From a virus: a stretch of 30,723 nt of DNA. The position numbers and the translations under genes were made by a program. How positions within the stretch are numbered: position 1 is the first letter of the stretch; the number at the start of each line of letters is the position of its first letter. This document shows, piece after piece, positions 17,177-24,158 of this stretch. A model generated the notes under the pieces. It ran no database searches. It saw only the letters and a program-made list of their open reading frames with translations, and was not told the origin of the DNA. Location: positions 1 to 30,723 of the IMG/VR virus record IMGVR_UViG_3300050821_002516, one strand, 5' to 3'.

Positions 17177-17635
17177 CTACTCCTGGGAAACCGGTGCAGT
17201 CTTCGCGACCACGGCTCGGAAGCCATCGCGTCCGCGAAGCGGCTCATGCTTCATGAACACGACGACTTCCGCATTCGGGACTTCGTCGATCATGCCCATG
17301 ACGGACTTGCCCTCCGGGTCGATGCCGCAATGTTCGAGGAATTCGCGAAGCATTGCGACGGTCGTTTCCTGCTTGCCGGCGTCTTGGGAAATCCACATGG
17401 TGTGCGGAATCGTCTTGCCTTCGAGCCCGCCGAGCTTTTCGAGTTCGTCGGCGTCGACGTCTTCGAGAATCGCGATCGGCTTCAGGGTGAACTTGAAGCC
17501 GGGCGTCTTCTTCTCGGACGATTCGATCTGCTCGGGTAGACCCGCGACCACACAGTGGTAACCGCCGACGGGGAGTGGCGGAGGGAAGTTGAAATCGGTC
17601 GCGGGTTTGTTGAGGATGTCTGCGAGATTTGACAT
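17177..17635 (-). CDS. DUF669-like putative single-stranded DNA-binding protein
   Basis: 152 aa. The frame extends up to 17749, but the ATG at 17635 has AAGGA 9 nt upstream and begins the typical MSNLADILNKPATDF...PPPLPVGGYHCVVAG start, so the extension is non-coding. The rest is beta-rich (GFKFTLKPIAIL), with an acidic helix VDADELEKLGGLEGK, a TMWISQDA strand, a FLEHCGIDPEGKS segment, and a basic C-terminal strand with KHEPLRGRDGFRAVV. Phage proteins of this kind (DUF669 and relatives) are taken to bind ssDNA beside a Sak4- or Erf-type recombinase. The RecA-like ATPase lies one gene upstream, which fits. Four short repeats lie in its leader. Confidence 0.6.
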   Translation of the reverse strand: MSNLADILNKPATDFNFPPPLPVGGYHCVVAGLPEQIESSEKKTPGFKFTLKPIAILEDVDADELEKLGGLEGKTIPHTMWISQDAGKQETTVAMLREFLEHCGIDPEGKSVMGMIDEVPNAEVVVFMKHEPLRGRDGFRAVVAKTAPVSQE

Positions 17636-17659
17636 TGAGGATTCCTTGAAAAGGGAAAG

Positions 17660-17716
17660 TTGTGGGTTTACGAGTTTATGGGTTTTCTGCTTTCTGGGTT
17701 TTCTCCTTATGGGTTT
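17660..17716. repeat. Four iteron-like 10-bp direct repeats (TTNTGGGTTT)
   Basis: Copies at 17660-17669, 17676-17685, 17692-17701 and 17707-17716, each TTNTGGGTTT on the plus strand (AAACCCANAA in the leftward mRNA). Start-to-start spacing is 16, 16 and 15 bp, about one and a half helical turns. They fill the 110-nt gap ahead of the putative ssDNA-binding gene. They could be origin iterons, operators, or sites in the leader RNA bound by the encoded protein. Confidence 0.8.
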
Positions 17717-17745
17717 GGGTGGGAACCAGTCCTTGCCGCGGCGGC

Positions 17746-18000
17746 TCAATCGAAGACGTTGAGTGTGCCTGAGCAGTGATCGAGTGATTTCTCAAGGGCC
17801 TGTAAAGCGTCGGCGAGAGTGGTGATGACAGGCGACGGGGCTATGTTAGTATCAAGTTTGCTGTTCTGGAAGTAGCCTAGCGTCTGTGCATGGCGCATGA
17901 TATTTGCAGTGATCGCATCAACGATTTCTATATGACGCTTGAGGATGGAGATGTCGTTGTCGATACGAGACATAGCTTGGGTTGCGGTTTGCGGTTGCAT
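17746..18000 (-). CDS. Small helical hypothetical protein (84 aa)
   Basis: It starts at the ATG overlapping the upstream ATPase stop (TAATG) and has a strong AAGGAG site inside that gene. Reads MQPQTATQAMSRIDNDISILKRHIEIVDAITANIMRH at the start and ADALQALEKSLDHC near the end: two amphipathic helices around a Pro/Thr-rich linker (about residues 50-62). No membrane segment. It lies between the RecA-like ATPase and the putative ssDNA-binding gene, so a role in the same complex is possible. Family not recognised. Confidence 0.65.
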   Translation of the reverse strand: MQPQTATQAMSRIDNDISILKRHIEIVDAITANIMRHAQTLGYFQNSKLDTNIAPSPVITTLADALQALEKSLDHCSGTLNVFD

Positions 18001-18830
18001 TATGCTCTCCTTAAGGTGAGGGATTTCGGCTTCGCCGGTGCCCCGCGTAGCGCTGCGAACAGCTTTGCGAGACCGTCGTCGGTGGACAGGTCTTTCGACA
18101 CTGCGTCCAGCTTCGGGAAAGCAAGGTCGATCAGGGCGCTGCTCTCAAGCTGAAAGCTCCGCTTCCCGGCCTTGTTTACAACCCGGACGTAGACCGGGAA
18201 GTATTGCGGAATTTTCGGAGAGAGCTTCTGCCCTACGCCCTGCGGGAAGATTTTCTTCCCGTCGGGGAGTTCCATGTACTGGCCGTGGCAGATCACGATG
18301 ACGTTCGTTTTGAAGTTCGACGAAGTCAGGTGTGCGAGGGTGCTTTCGACGGCGTCTTGGGCGTCACCATAGGTGGCTCTGCCGTCCTTTTCGCCGGTCT
18401 TACCGACAGGAGTGAGAGTATCCCGGAAGTCGTACGCAGCATCGCAGAATCTGGATAGCGAGTCGAGGACGAGAATACAGTCAGGCCCCCAGGAGTCAGG
18501 TCGACCAAGATCGATATCATCGTATTTCCATTGATCCATCATTTTGCAAGCGGTTACAAATGCCTTCGGGTTGCCGTCTATGACGGGACCTTGGGCACCA
18601 GCCTTGCGCTTGTCGCGGAGGGTGACGTATTCGACGTTGTCGATCTTGTCAGGACAGTGCGCGAGAATCTGTTCCTTTAGCGGATCAAGCAGGTTGTCGA
18701 GGTCGAGAATGCGGAGCTTGTAGCCTGCGGCGACGAGTGAAACGAGTGAGGAAGTCTTCCCGGACTTCGCGTCGCCGAGAAGCAAAAGCTTCGTGAAGTC
18801 GTTAGACTGGTGGTTGGCGAGGGATGGCAT
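18000..18830 (-). CDS. RecA-like ATPase, Sak4/AAA_24 type recombinase
   Basis: 276 aa, start overlapping the upstream stop (TGATG). Walker A is GDAKSGKT (residues 19-26); RILDLDNL (about 40-47) is the next strand; Walker B is CILVLDSLS (about 118-126, D123); VIVICHGQY follows as a later strand. This is the single-domain RecA fold of Sak4-like phage proteins, which anneal or pair ssDNA with the help of a phage SSB, and of the AAA_24 family. The C-terminus (KPKSLTLRRA) is basic. A PD-(D/E)XK nuclease two genes further upstream and the DUF669-like gene downstream make a recombination module: nuclease, annealer, ssDNA binder. Exact biochemical class is inferred. Confidence 0.75.
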   Translation of the reverse strand: MPSLANHQSNDFTKLLLLGDAKSGKTSSLVSLVAAGYKLRILDLDNLLDPLKEQILAHCPDKIDNVEYVTLRDKRKAGAQGPVIDGNPKAFVTACKMMDQWKYDDIDLGRPDSWGPDCILVLDSLSRFCDAAYDFRDTLTPVGKTGEKDGRATYGDAQDAVESTLAHLTSSNFKTNVIVICHGQYMELPDGKKIFPQGVGQKLSPKIPQYFPVYVRVVNKAGKRSFQLESSALIDLAFPKLDAVSKDLSTDDGLAKLFAALRGAPAKPKSLTLRRA

Positions 18831-19063
18831 CAGGATTCTCTCTCAGGGTTCGGCTTTGGTTGAAGCTCTTCAATTTTCTTGCGTAAACGCCAAACTATGT
18901 CTTCTGATACCATACCACCTTGTCGAGGGCTTAGTCCTCGTGCGATAATACTTACTATCTCGTAAGCATCGGCCCGTGGTGTTAGGAGGTTTATCTGCTG
19001 ACGTTGCATTTCAATCTCATGTAAGCAACGTTGCATCATTTCAATAGTTTCTTTGTCAGTCAT
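18830..19063 (-). CDS. Small hypothetical protein (77 aa)
   Basis: ATG overlaps the upstream stop (TAATG) and follows an AGGAAATGG site. Charged helices: MTDKETIEMMQRCLHEIEMQRQQINLL, then DAYEIVSIIARGLSP, a GGMVSEDIVWRLRKKIEEL helix, and a Pro-rich end. It precedes the RecA-like ATPase with a stop/start overlap, so their translation is coupled. No family recognised; base use is lower in GC than its neighbours. Confidence 0.6.
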   Translation of the reverse strand: MTDKETIEMMQRCLHEIEMQRQQINLLTPRADAYEIVSIIARGLSPRQGGMVSEDIVWRLRKKIEELQPKPNPERES

Positions 19064-19278
19064 TATCCATTTCCTTTTGCTGATTTTAGCAAAACTTCCG
19101 TGTAAAGTGTGACGAGGTCACCATCGTGCAGGTCGAAGACCCGCGTGTCGGTTACGATCTTGATCGTGGTCGGGGACCCGTGGTCGAAGCCGAAGGTGAT
19201 GATGAAACCACCTTCGGTGATCGCGGTTACGCGAGCTTTCAGCAGCGGCAGAATTGCGCGTGAGGTTTTTTCAAGCAT
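19063..19278 (-). CDS. Small beta-rich hypothetical protein (71 aa)
   Basis: Reads MLEKTSRAILPLLKARV and continues as alternating strands (AITEGGFIITFGFDHGSPTTIKIVTDTRVFDLHDGDLVTLYTEVLL in pieces), a small barrel-like pattern. It starts 3 nt after the nuclease stop, with no strong ribosome site. It lies between the nuclease and the RecA-like ATPase. No function recognised; an OB-like accessory fold is conceivable but unproven. Confidence 0.6.
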   Translation of the reverse strand: MLEKTSRAILPLLKARVTAITEGGFIITFGFDHGSPTTIKIVTDTRVFDLHDGDLVTLYTEVLLKSAKGNG

Positions 19279-19281
19279 GCA

Positions 19282-20289
19282 TCACCGTGGCTTGAGAGGG
19301 TTCCAACGCTCTTCGAGTGGGAGCTTGACGAACTCCCCTTTCAACCAAGTCTCGCGGACCTGTGGGCTCTTCGAGCAGATGCCGCGGAAGCGACAGCCGC
19401 CGAATTTATCGCACGCGGTATCGTTCATGGGCCAGTGGCCTGCGACTGCGTAGCTTTCAGCTTGGCTGAGCCAATATTCGAGGTGGTACACCCATTCGTC
19501 GAGTTGGTCTTGCGTTCGGAACGACGTGCCTCGTTCGAACTTATTCGGCTTTTCAAGCAGGATTTGGGCAGCTTCGACGATCACGCCTTTGACGGGAGTC
19601 TTGTAGACGACCTGCGACGCGAGGGTATAGAGCGTCATCTGGTTGTTGGGGTTAAAGCCGTCGAAGTAGTACGAGGACGGGGTTGTGGTCGTGGTCTTGT
19701 GGTCGAGAACGAAGAGGCTGCCGCCGTAGTCGACGACGCGGTCGAGATGGCCGCAGAGGACATACGGTTGTGAAAACTCAATAATGCCTTGCGGATCATT
19801 TGGATTCTTGATATATTGTTTGCTTCGATCACCTGCGGTGACGCCGGGCCCCCAGCTAAGCTCGAACTTGAAGCTCAGCTCCACTGCGGGTTTGCCGTTC
19901 CCGAGAATATACGTTGTAGCAGGGTCATTCTTGTACTCATCGAAGTAGTCAATGACCAGTTGCACAAGTGTACGTGGATTCTTATATTGACCCGCTCTTG
20001 TTGTGACATCTGCGTCCCAATCGCGTATGCGTAGCAATAGCCGTTGAACAGACTCACGTACAGCGTCCGCGAAGCTTCGTCCCTCTGCTCGTAGCTTGTC
20101 ATAATCTTCGATCGCGGCATGATACTCCTGACCAAAGCGGAGATGTACCGATTCATCTTTGGGGCTCCATCCTTCGATCATGGTGAGTTCGTACAGCCGC
20201 GGGCAGGTTTTCAGATACCCGAGCGAGGTGGAATCCCACGCGTATTGGATTTGCGTTCCGAGAAGGAACGGTGAGGCTTGCGCGTCCAT
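19282..20289 (-). CDS. PD-(D/E)XK nuclease with Fe-S cysteines (Cas4/AddB-RecB type)
   Basis: 335 aa, ATG with AGAGGA 7 nt upstream, 1 nt after the previous stop. The N-terminus SLGYLKTCPRLYEL (C29) is the usual first motif; FGQEYHAAIE (about 52-61) contains the conserved His; GHLDRVV (D183) and LDHKTT (D196-x-K198) form the PD-(D/E)XK core; QMTLYTLA is the next helix. Cysteines at 293, 299 and 305, with C29, are placed as in 4Fe-4S nucleases such as Cas4 and AddB. Expected activity: an exonuclease that makes 3' single strands for the recombinase encoded downstream. The link to recombination is inferred from context. Confidence 0.82.
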   Translation of the reverse strand: MDAQASPFLLGTQIQYAWDSTSLGYLKTCPRLYELTMIEGWSPKDESVHLRFGQEYHAAIEDYDKLRAEGRSFADAVRESVQRLLLRIRDWDADVTTRAGQYKNPRTLVQLVIDYFDEYKNDPATTYILGNGKPAVELSFKFELSWGPGVTAGDRSKQYIKNPNDPQGIIEFSQPYVLCGHLDRVVDYGGSLFVLDHKTTTTTPSSYYFDGFNPNNQMTLYTLASQVVYKTPVKGVIVEAAQILLEKPNKFERGTSFRTQDQLDEWVYHLEYWLSQAESYAVAGHWPMNDTACDKFGGCRFRGICSKSPQVRETWLKGEFVKLPLEERWNPLKPR

Positions 20290-20290
20290 T

Positions 20291-20536
20291 TTACAATCCT
20301 CTGCGGGATAGCCCCGACACGGTCGGCTTCTTTGCTTTCAACAGTGCGGCGACACCGCCGGGGGCAGCAGCGGTGGAAACCTTCTTCGTGCGAGCACCGC
20401 TGGCGCGGTCGGCGCGGATATTCCGGTGGTATTGGATCAGCATGTCAAGGTCCTGCGTGGTGAGTTCCACCGGGTCCATGGACATGAGGAAGTCGAGGGT
20501 GTAGGGTTCGGGGGAGAGATCAGCGGGCTCGCTCAT
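20291..20536 (-). CDS. Small hypothetical protein upstream of the nuclease (81 aa)
   Basis: ATG with AGGAG 7 nt upstream, in ATGA overlap with the previous gene. The N-terminal half is acidic (SEPADLSPEPYTLDFLMSMDPVELTTQDLDMLIQYHRNIRA). The C-terminal half is basic and Ala-rich (GARTKKVSTAAAPGGVAALLKAKKP). The acidic-then-basic layout suggests a short adaptor or DNA-contacting protein. I recall similar short proteins beside phage Cas4-like nucleases, but no function is known. Confidence 0.6.
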   Translation of the reverse strand: MSEPADLSPEPYTLDFLMSMDPVELTTQDLDMLIQYHRNIRADRASGARTKKVSTAAAPGGVAALLKAKKPTVSGLSRRGL

Positions 20537-20727
20537 TCAAGGTCTCCTAGCTTCAGCTTTTGGTAAACAGGAGGGTCTACTCTTGGCTTGCGCACGCTCT
20601 CGTGGATCGTTTCGCGGACGCGTCCGGTCCACCCGTAACCGTGCTCGCGCTCTAGCGCGACGCAGTCCTCTTCGTAGAGGTTCAGGGTCACCCGCCGCAG
20701 TGGTCGGCTACTACCGGGGTTTGGCAT
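20533..20727 (-). CDS. Ribbon-helix-helix-like small DNA-binding protein (64 aa)
   Basis: Reads LRRVTLNLYEEDCVALEREHGYGWTGRVRETIHESVRK: a beta-strand with alternating residues (RVTLNLY) followed by two helices, with a GYGWTGRVRETI turn, as in ribbon-helix-helix regulators of the Arc/CopG kind. The family normally acts as a dimer that inserts the strand into the major groove. The start overlaps the 49-aa gene before it by 17 nt. It could regulate an early promoter; the fold is inferred by eye. Confidence 0.55.
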   Translation of the reverse strand: MPNPGSSRPLRRVTLNLYEEDCVALEREHGYGWTGRVRETIHESVRKPRVDPPVYQKLKLGDLE

Positions 20728-20860
20728 GGCTTCGCCAGAGTTCCGTCACGACGGTGTATGCAACCATGAATAGGCTTCCGCAGACGAAGATGGTGTCGCG
20801 GGATGGGATGGTCACGCCATAGTCCCCGGACGAGAAGCGTTTGATTTCGATGAGGTTCAT
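20711..20860 (-). CDS. Small hypothetical protein (49 aa)
   Basis: Reads MNLIEIKRFSSGDYGVTIP and ends LWRSHAKPR. The ATG overlaps the stop of the upstream gene (ATGA), and its end overlaps the next start. A middle segment (TIFVCGSLFMVAYTVVTEL, about 22-40) is hydrophobic enough for a weak membrane helix. It fills a stretch that would otherwise be an unexplained gap in a tightly packed operon. Function unknown. Confidence 0.6.
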   Translation of the reverse strand: MNLIEIKRFSSGDYGVTIPSRDTIFVCGSLFMVAYTVVTELWRSHAKPR

Positions 20861-21078
20861 TCGGATAACTCCGTGCTTCGCTTTGCGATAAAGACAACGT
20901 CGGCTTCCGGTTGGAAGATCATAAGCTCGTCGAGGGCTTCGTCACCGCATTTCTGTCGCGCTTCGTAAAGCGTGTTCACAAGCTTGATGCGATCGTCGGT
21001 GCGGATGTATAACCCGATTTCCTCTTCGAGGGCGTTGTAGAGCAGGGGAAGGAAGGATTCCGCGTAGCTACGGGGCAT
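20857..21078 (-). CDS. Small hypothetical protein (73 aa)
   Basis: I chose the ATG at 21078 because GGAGGG lies just upstream and the longer version (from 21108) would lie deeper in the previous gene. Reads MPRSYAESFLPLLYNALEEEIGLYIRTDDR, then KLVNTLYEARQKCGDEALDELMIF and a strand DVVFIAKRS. The pattern LYEARQK..D..LD.L is helical and acidic. No family recognised. Overlaps both neighbours, so translation is coupled. Confidence 0.6.
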   Translation of the reverse strand: MPRSYAESFLPLLYNALEEEIGLYIRTDDRIKLVNTLYEARQKCGDEALDELMIFQPEADVVFIAKRSTELSE

Positions 21079-21412
21079 CGGTGCCCTCCACTTCTGAGAG
21101 AAGCTCAATCTCGGCTTCGTTCACTTGGTACTTTCGTGCGAACACCCACCATTCGCCGGAGGCGTCAGGGCCTTCGATGGAAATCCGGAGCGGATCGAAC
21201 TCGCTACGCCCGTGTAGCGGGTGCTCGCGGTCGAGATGAATCTTCTTGTTGTCCTGTCGGCACAGCGTGCGATAGTAGTGTAGACGCACTTGGTACTGAT
21301 GCGCCTTGCTGCGGGATGGAAACGGAAGCCGTGCCCCAACGGTGTCTTCCAGCGCGGTTGACAGGAAGTGTTCACAGTCCGGGTAGGACAGGCGGGATGT
21401 TGAGGTTGGCAT
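21068..21412 (-). CDS. Conserved-looking hypothetical protein (114 aa)
   Basis: ATG with AAGGA 7-8 nt upstream, within the 3' end of the winged-helix gene. The middle (SKAHQYQVRLHYYRTLCRQDNKKIHLDREHPLHGRSEFDPLRI, in pieces) is rich in Tyr, His and Arg. It looks like a small nucleic-acid-facing domain, followed by a strand pair EWWVFARKY and an acidic end. I do not recognise the family. The 41-nt overlap with the upstream gene is larger than others in this operon. Confidence 0.6.
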   Translation of the reverse strand: MPTSTSRLSYPDCEHFLSTALEDTVGARLPFPSRSKAHQYQVRLHYYRTLCRQDNKKIHLDREHPLHGRSEFDPLRISIEGPDASGEWWVFARKYQVNEAEIELLSEVEGTDAP

Positions 21413-21776
21413 TAGAAGTTCCTTCGGTCTTGACTAGACGGTAGTGCGAATCAGCGCCTGCGTAGTGACAGATGATTCGCTGATTTCGCAGCCGCTTGTT
21501 GGCTGTGCAGATTAGCGTGGCGACGGTTCCGGGGGCATCTCTTGGGCCACCATTAGGATCGTCAGCGTAGACGTTGTTGACTATCTGCTCCATGGTGCAA
21601 CGAGGATTGCGCGCTATGAAGAGGTAGATTTTCCGCTGTGTCGGAGACAGATTGGCGCCTGCCAAGTTCGGGATCACCGCTCCGCAGCATTCGCAGATTC
21701 GAATCTCGTTCCTTCTTTCGAGCTTTATAAGCGCTTCGCTTATGTGCTCTACGAGCGCGTCTTCGAGCCGAGCCAT
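21372..21776 (-). CDS. Winged-helix-like DNA-binding protein with CxCC motif
   Basis: 134 aa. A basic helix (ISEALIKLERRNEIR) leads into CECCGAVIPN (cysteines at about 28, 30 and 31), which may bind metal. Then comes LSPTQRKIYLFIARNPRCTMEQIVNNVYADDPNGGP, TVATLICTANKRLRNQ and RIICHYAGADSHYRLV: the helix-turn-helix plus wing layout of OmpR/PhoB-type effector domains. Expected role: transcription regulator of phage genes, or a DNA-binding partner of the helicase encoded just before it. The ATG follows GGGAAAG at 7 nt. Fold call is by motif order only. Confidence 0.62.
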   Translation of the reverse strand: MARLEDALVEHISEALIKLERRNEIRICECCGAVIPNLAGANLSPTQRKIYLFIARNPRCTMEQIVNNVYADDPNGGPRDAPGTVATLICTANKRLRNQRIICHYAGADSHYRLVKTEGTSNANLNIPPVLPGL

Positions 21777-21791
21777 TTTTGAACTTTCCCA

Positions 21792-23222
21792 TTAAAAGGT
21801 AATGCCTTCGGAATCGATTTCGATCAAACGGTTCTTCGAACGGGTGGAGATGACGTATTCAAGGTTCTTCGACTGGGAGGTCGGCTTACGCCGGCACAGC
21901 CAAGGGTCCAGATGGACGACCGTGTCCCATTCGAGGCCTTTGGCCTTGTGACCCGTGGAGAACAGGATTTTGCCTTGCTGTGCGAATAGATGCTCGGCAT
22001 AGCGGATGGCTTGGCCGAGATCGGCGGAGCGCTCTGCGAATACGCGCATGCAGGCGGCTAGATCGGGGGCGGATTTGGATTCGGCGGATAGCTTCGCTTG
22101 CAACCATTCGTCGATTGCGCCAAGGAGCTTGGCTCCGTTGAGGGATTCATCCCCAAGCTTGCGCATTACGGCTATAAGCCGAGCGCCAATGTCAGTGCCA
22201 GCAAGGTTGACACTACGACCGTGAGTGATAAACTTAACCGCCATGGCAAGGAGCGGGGCGTTGTTACGGCACAGAATGACGCTATCGTCGGTAACATCAC
22301 TAGCAGGAAGGTTTGCAGGTTGCTCAACTCGACCTCCTTCAGTGAACCAGCGAAAGCTGGGCACGTGCCAATGGACGTTCTTCACGATTTCCGACGGACA
22401 GCGAAAGCTGACGCTGAGCGGTAGCCGCGTCATCGCGTAGCGTTCCACGGCTTCTTCCATTCCACCAGCTTTTGCTCCACGAAATCCGTAGATGTTCTGA
22501 TAAGGGTCTCCCACGCCGATAAGTCGGCTTCGCACCAGTTTTGCGAGCAGGGCGTGGTTGGTTGGGGACAGATCTTGGTATTCGTCAACGAGAACCACGG
22601 GATACTTTGGACATGTCGCTTTGAACATCGCGGGCATGTATACTTGATCGTTAAAATCAACGGTGCCGCTGAAGGCGACGCGGATGCTTCGCGAGAGGAC
22701 TTCGTCGATAAGGTCAGCGACAAGATCGTCCGGGTCCTCGTCAAGGAAATCGTGGAACGCGCCACGCTTGATAAGGGAGGTTGCTTGTGGGTAGGAGATG
22801 GGGACATACCCGAGGGCTTTGGCGAGATCGACGCCGGAACGAACTTGATCATAACAAGCCCAGAGAGTCGAGCGTTCGCGCGAGCTAGCAGCGTCTGTAA
22901 TCTCTTTGAAGATGTCATAGGTCTTCGACTTTGGCATAGCCAAACGGGGCTTGTAGATGGTGTCCGACCAACAGCGGTAGCCGATGGAGTTCAGAGTGCG
23001 GACTTCGACGTTGTAGGGCATCTTGGCCTTCGCCTCGTCGGCGTTCTTTTTGTTGAAGACGAGGTACAGGCAGGGGCTGCGACCGAGGTGGGGCACAAGG
23101 TGTTCGAGAGTGTGGGTTTTGCCGGTTCCGGCAAGCGCCTCGATCATCAGGTTAGCGGTGTTCGCACCTTGCGCGTAGATCGCGGATTGTTCTTCGGTAG
23201 GTGGCTTGGCGATGGTGTCCAT
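21792..23222 (-). CDS. SF1A DNA helicase, UvrD/Rep-like
   Basis: 476 aa. All main motifs are visible: Q motif region PTEEQSAI (8-15), motif I EALAGTGKT (28-36), motif II LVDEYQD (211-217), motif III GVGDPYQNIYGFRGA (236-250), motif IV SFRCP (272-276), motif V FSTGHKAKGLEWD (421-433) and motif VI YVISTRSKNR (456-465). It is shorter than bacterial UvrD (about 720 aa) because subdomains are reduced, as usual in phage forms. It unwinds duplex DNA 3' to 5' in replication or recombination. The start has no Shine-Dalgarno sequence and lies 9 nt after a good -10 box, so its mRNA from that promoter may be leaderless. Confidence 0.9.
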   Translation of the reverse strand: MDTIAKPPTEEQSAIYAQGANTANLMIEALAGTGKTHTLEHLVPHLGRSPCLYLVFNKKNADEAKAKMPYNVEVRTLNSIGYRCWSDTIYKPRLAMPKSKTYDIFKEITDAASSRERSTLWACYDQVRSGVDLAKALGYVPISYPQATSLIKRGAFHDFLDEDPDDLVADLIDEVLSRSIRVAFSGTVDFNDQVYMPAMFKATCPKYPVVLVDEYQDLSPTNHALLAKLVRSRLIGVGDPYQNIYGFRGAKAGGMEEAVERYAMTRLPLSVSFRCPSEIVKNVHWHVPSFRWFTEGGRVEQPANLPASDVTDDSVILCRNNAPLLAMAVKFITHGRSVNLAGTDIGARLIAVMRKLGDESLNGAKLLGAIDEWLQAKLSAESKSAPDLAACMRVFAERSADLGQAIRYAEHLFAQQGKILFSTGHKAKGLEWDTVVHLDPWLCRRKPTSQSKNLEYVISTRSKNRLIEIDSEGITF

Positions 23223-23231
23223 TGTAAGCTC

Positions 23232-23260
23232 ATTATCTCATAGAGGGCGGGGGAAATCAA
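23232..23260 (-). promoter_or_regulatory. Candidate promoter for the helicase
   Basis: On the minus strand: TTGATT (23255-23260), 17-nt spacer, GATAAT (23232-23237; five of six consensus bases). Transcription would begin near 23225, two or three bases before the helicase ATG at 23222. The same -35 hexamer occurs at the 26.2- and 28.9-kb promoters. Confidence 0.6.
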
Positions 23261-23263
23261 GGG

Positions 23264-23491
23264 TTAATTCATCTTCCCTTGAGCCATCTTCGTTATTACG
23301 AATTGCATTCTGCGAAGCTGCTCGGCGATCATCAACCAGCCGTTGGCGAGGGCCTTGTCTGCGACAGTGCCTTCGAGGCCAACGAGGTGGCCGATTAGGA
23401 TCGCGCCTTCTTGGGCTTCGCGGAGGTTTTCAAGGAGCTTCGCGTAAGCGAGGCCTTGGGTGGGGCGGCCAGCAGAGGTTTCGTAGTGCAT
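23264..23491 (-). CDS. Small helical hypothetical protein (75 aa)
   Basis: ATG at 23491 with GGAGA 6 nt upstream; a GTG one codon earlier is the alternative. Reads MHYETSAGRPTQGLAYAKLLENLREAQEGAILIGHL, then ADKALANGWLMIAEQLRRMQFVITKMAQGKMN. Two helices, the second amphipathic, with no strong membrane segment. Last gene of the coupled small-gene chain before the helicase promoter. I have the impression of a common phage pattern (LREAQEGA..IGHL), but no function is known. Confidence 0.65.
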   Translation of the reverse strand: MHYETSAGRPTQGLAYAKLLENLREAQEGAILIGHLVGLEGTVADKALANGWLMIAEQLRRMQFVITKMAQGKMN

Positions 23492-23847
23492 CACTTGTCT
23501 CCAAGAAGGTTCGGGGCGTAGGTTTTGATAAGCTCAGGGCGGAGCAGATCGTTGATACGATCGCTTTCAGCACGTTTGCGGACTGTCATGCCTTCTTGAA
23601 GCTGAACGAAGTTTGGACGCATTTGGTCCCAGCTGGTGCATTGGGACATCTTGAAGATTTGCTCGTCCATCTCGCGGATGGTTCGGACGAGGTATTCGAC
23701 TTGGTTTTGTAAAGCGCGCCGTTCGGCTTCTTGCTTGCCTGCAATAGCTTGCAGATTTTCGATATGGCGCAGTGCATCTTGATCACGTTCACGGATTTCA
23801 TTGTTTAAGCGCCCGCTAAGATGTTTTATCATGCTAAAGGGCCACAT
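23491..23847 (-). CDS. Coiled-coil hypothetical protein (118 aa)
   Basis: The open frame extends upstream to 23979, but the ATG at 23847 overlaps the previous stop (TAATG) and gives the natural start MWPFSMIKHLSGRLNNEI. Residues about 10-70 form a long charged coiled coil (RDQDALRHIENLQAIAGKQEAERRALQNQVEYLVRTIREMDEQI in pieces), then a QCTSWDQMRPNFVQLQEGM segment and a basic C-terminus. The hydrophobic MWPFSMIKHL start could touch a membrane. Function unknown. Confidence 0.6.
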   Translation of the reverse strand: MWPFSMIKHLSGRLNNEIRERDQDALRHIENLQAIAGKQEAERRALQNQVEYLVRTIREMDEQIFKMSQCTSWDQMRPNFVQLQEGMTVRKRAESDRINDLLRPELIKTYAPNLLGDK

Positions 23848-24158
23848 TATAATCCACGTCTTTCTACCAACTGCGCTGGCTTTCGCAGCAGGTTCTTGAG
23901 GAACTCGGGGCGGGCTGCCTTCGGCGGAGCGTGCGCTGCGGCATATTTGATAGCTTCTTCGTGCAAGTGTTCGATCCAACCTTCAGGGATTTGCAACTCA
24001 TCGAGTGAAAGATCGTATAAATCCATATTCCAGAATGGCCATACGCGATGATGCTCGTTCGTATACCATTCATCGCCGTCGCGGTAGGCAACCTCGAATT
24101 CAATGCGAGGCTCATCGCTGGCGCTCACGACGTGAGCGATTAAATATCCGAAGCTCAC
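23847..24158 (-). CDS. Hypothetical protein (103 aa)
   Basis: GTG start in a GTGA overlap, with GGAG 8 nt upstream. The N-terminal half is beta-rich (FGYLIAHVVSASDEPRIEFEVAYRDGDEWYTNEHHRVWPFWNMDLYDLSLDELQ in pieces). Then come a PEGWIEHLHEEAIKYAAAHAP helix and a basic tail. The acidic, aromatic content (W, Y, D, E) resembles small phage proteins that bind host enzymes, but this is only an impression. Function unknown. Confidence 0.62.
   Translation of the reverse strand: MSFGYLIAHVVSASDEPRIEFEVAYRDGDEWYTNEHHRVWPFWNMDLYDLSLDELQIPEGWIEHLHEEAIKYAAAHAPPKAARPEFLKNLLRKPAQLVERRGL

Noticed and set aside
17636-17749. N-terminal extension of the putative ssDNA-binding gene
   Set aside because: A basic low-complexity reading of the repeat region; the ATG at 17635 has a good ribosome site and the expected family start.
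20688-20897. 69-codon frame on the minus strand
   Set aside because: His/Arg/Pro-rich shadow; the 49-aa gene at 20711-20860 fits the stop/start overlaps on both sides.
22554-23243. 229-codon plus-strand frame opposite the helicase
   Set aside because: The minus-strand frame has all helicase motifs; the plus frame is a codon-pattern shadow.
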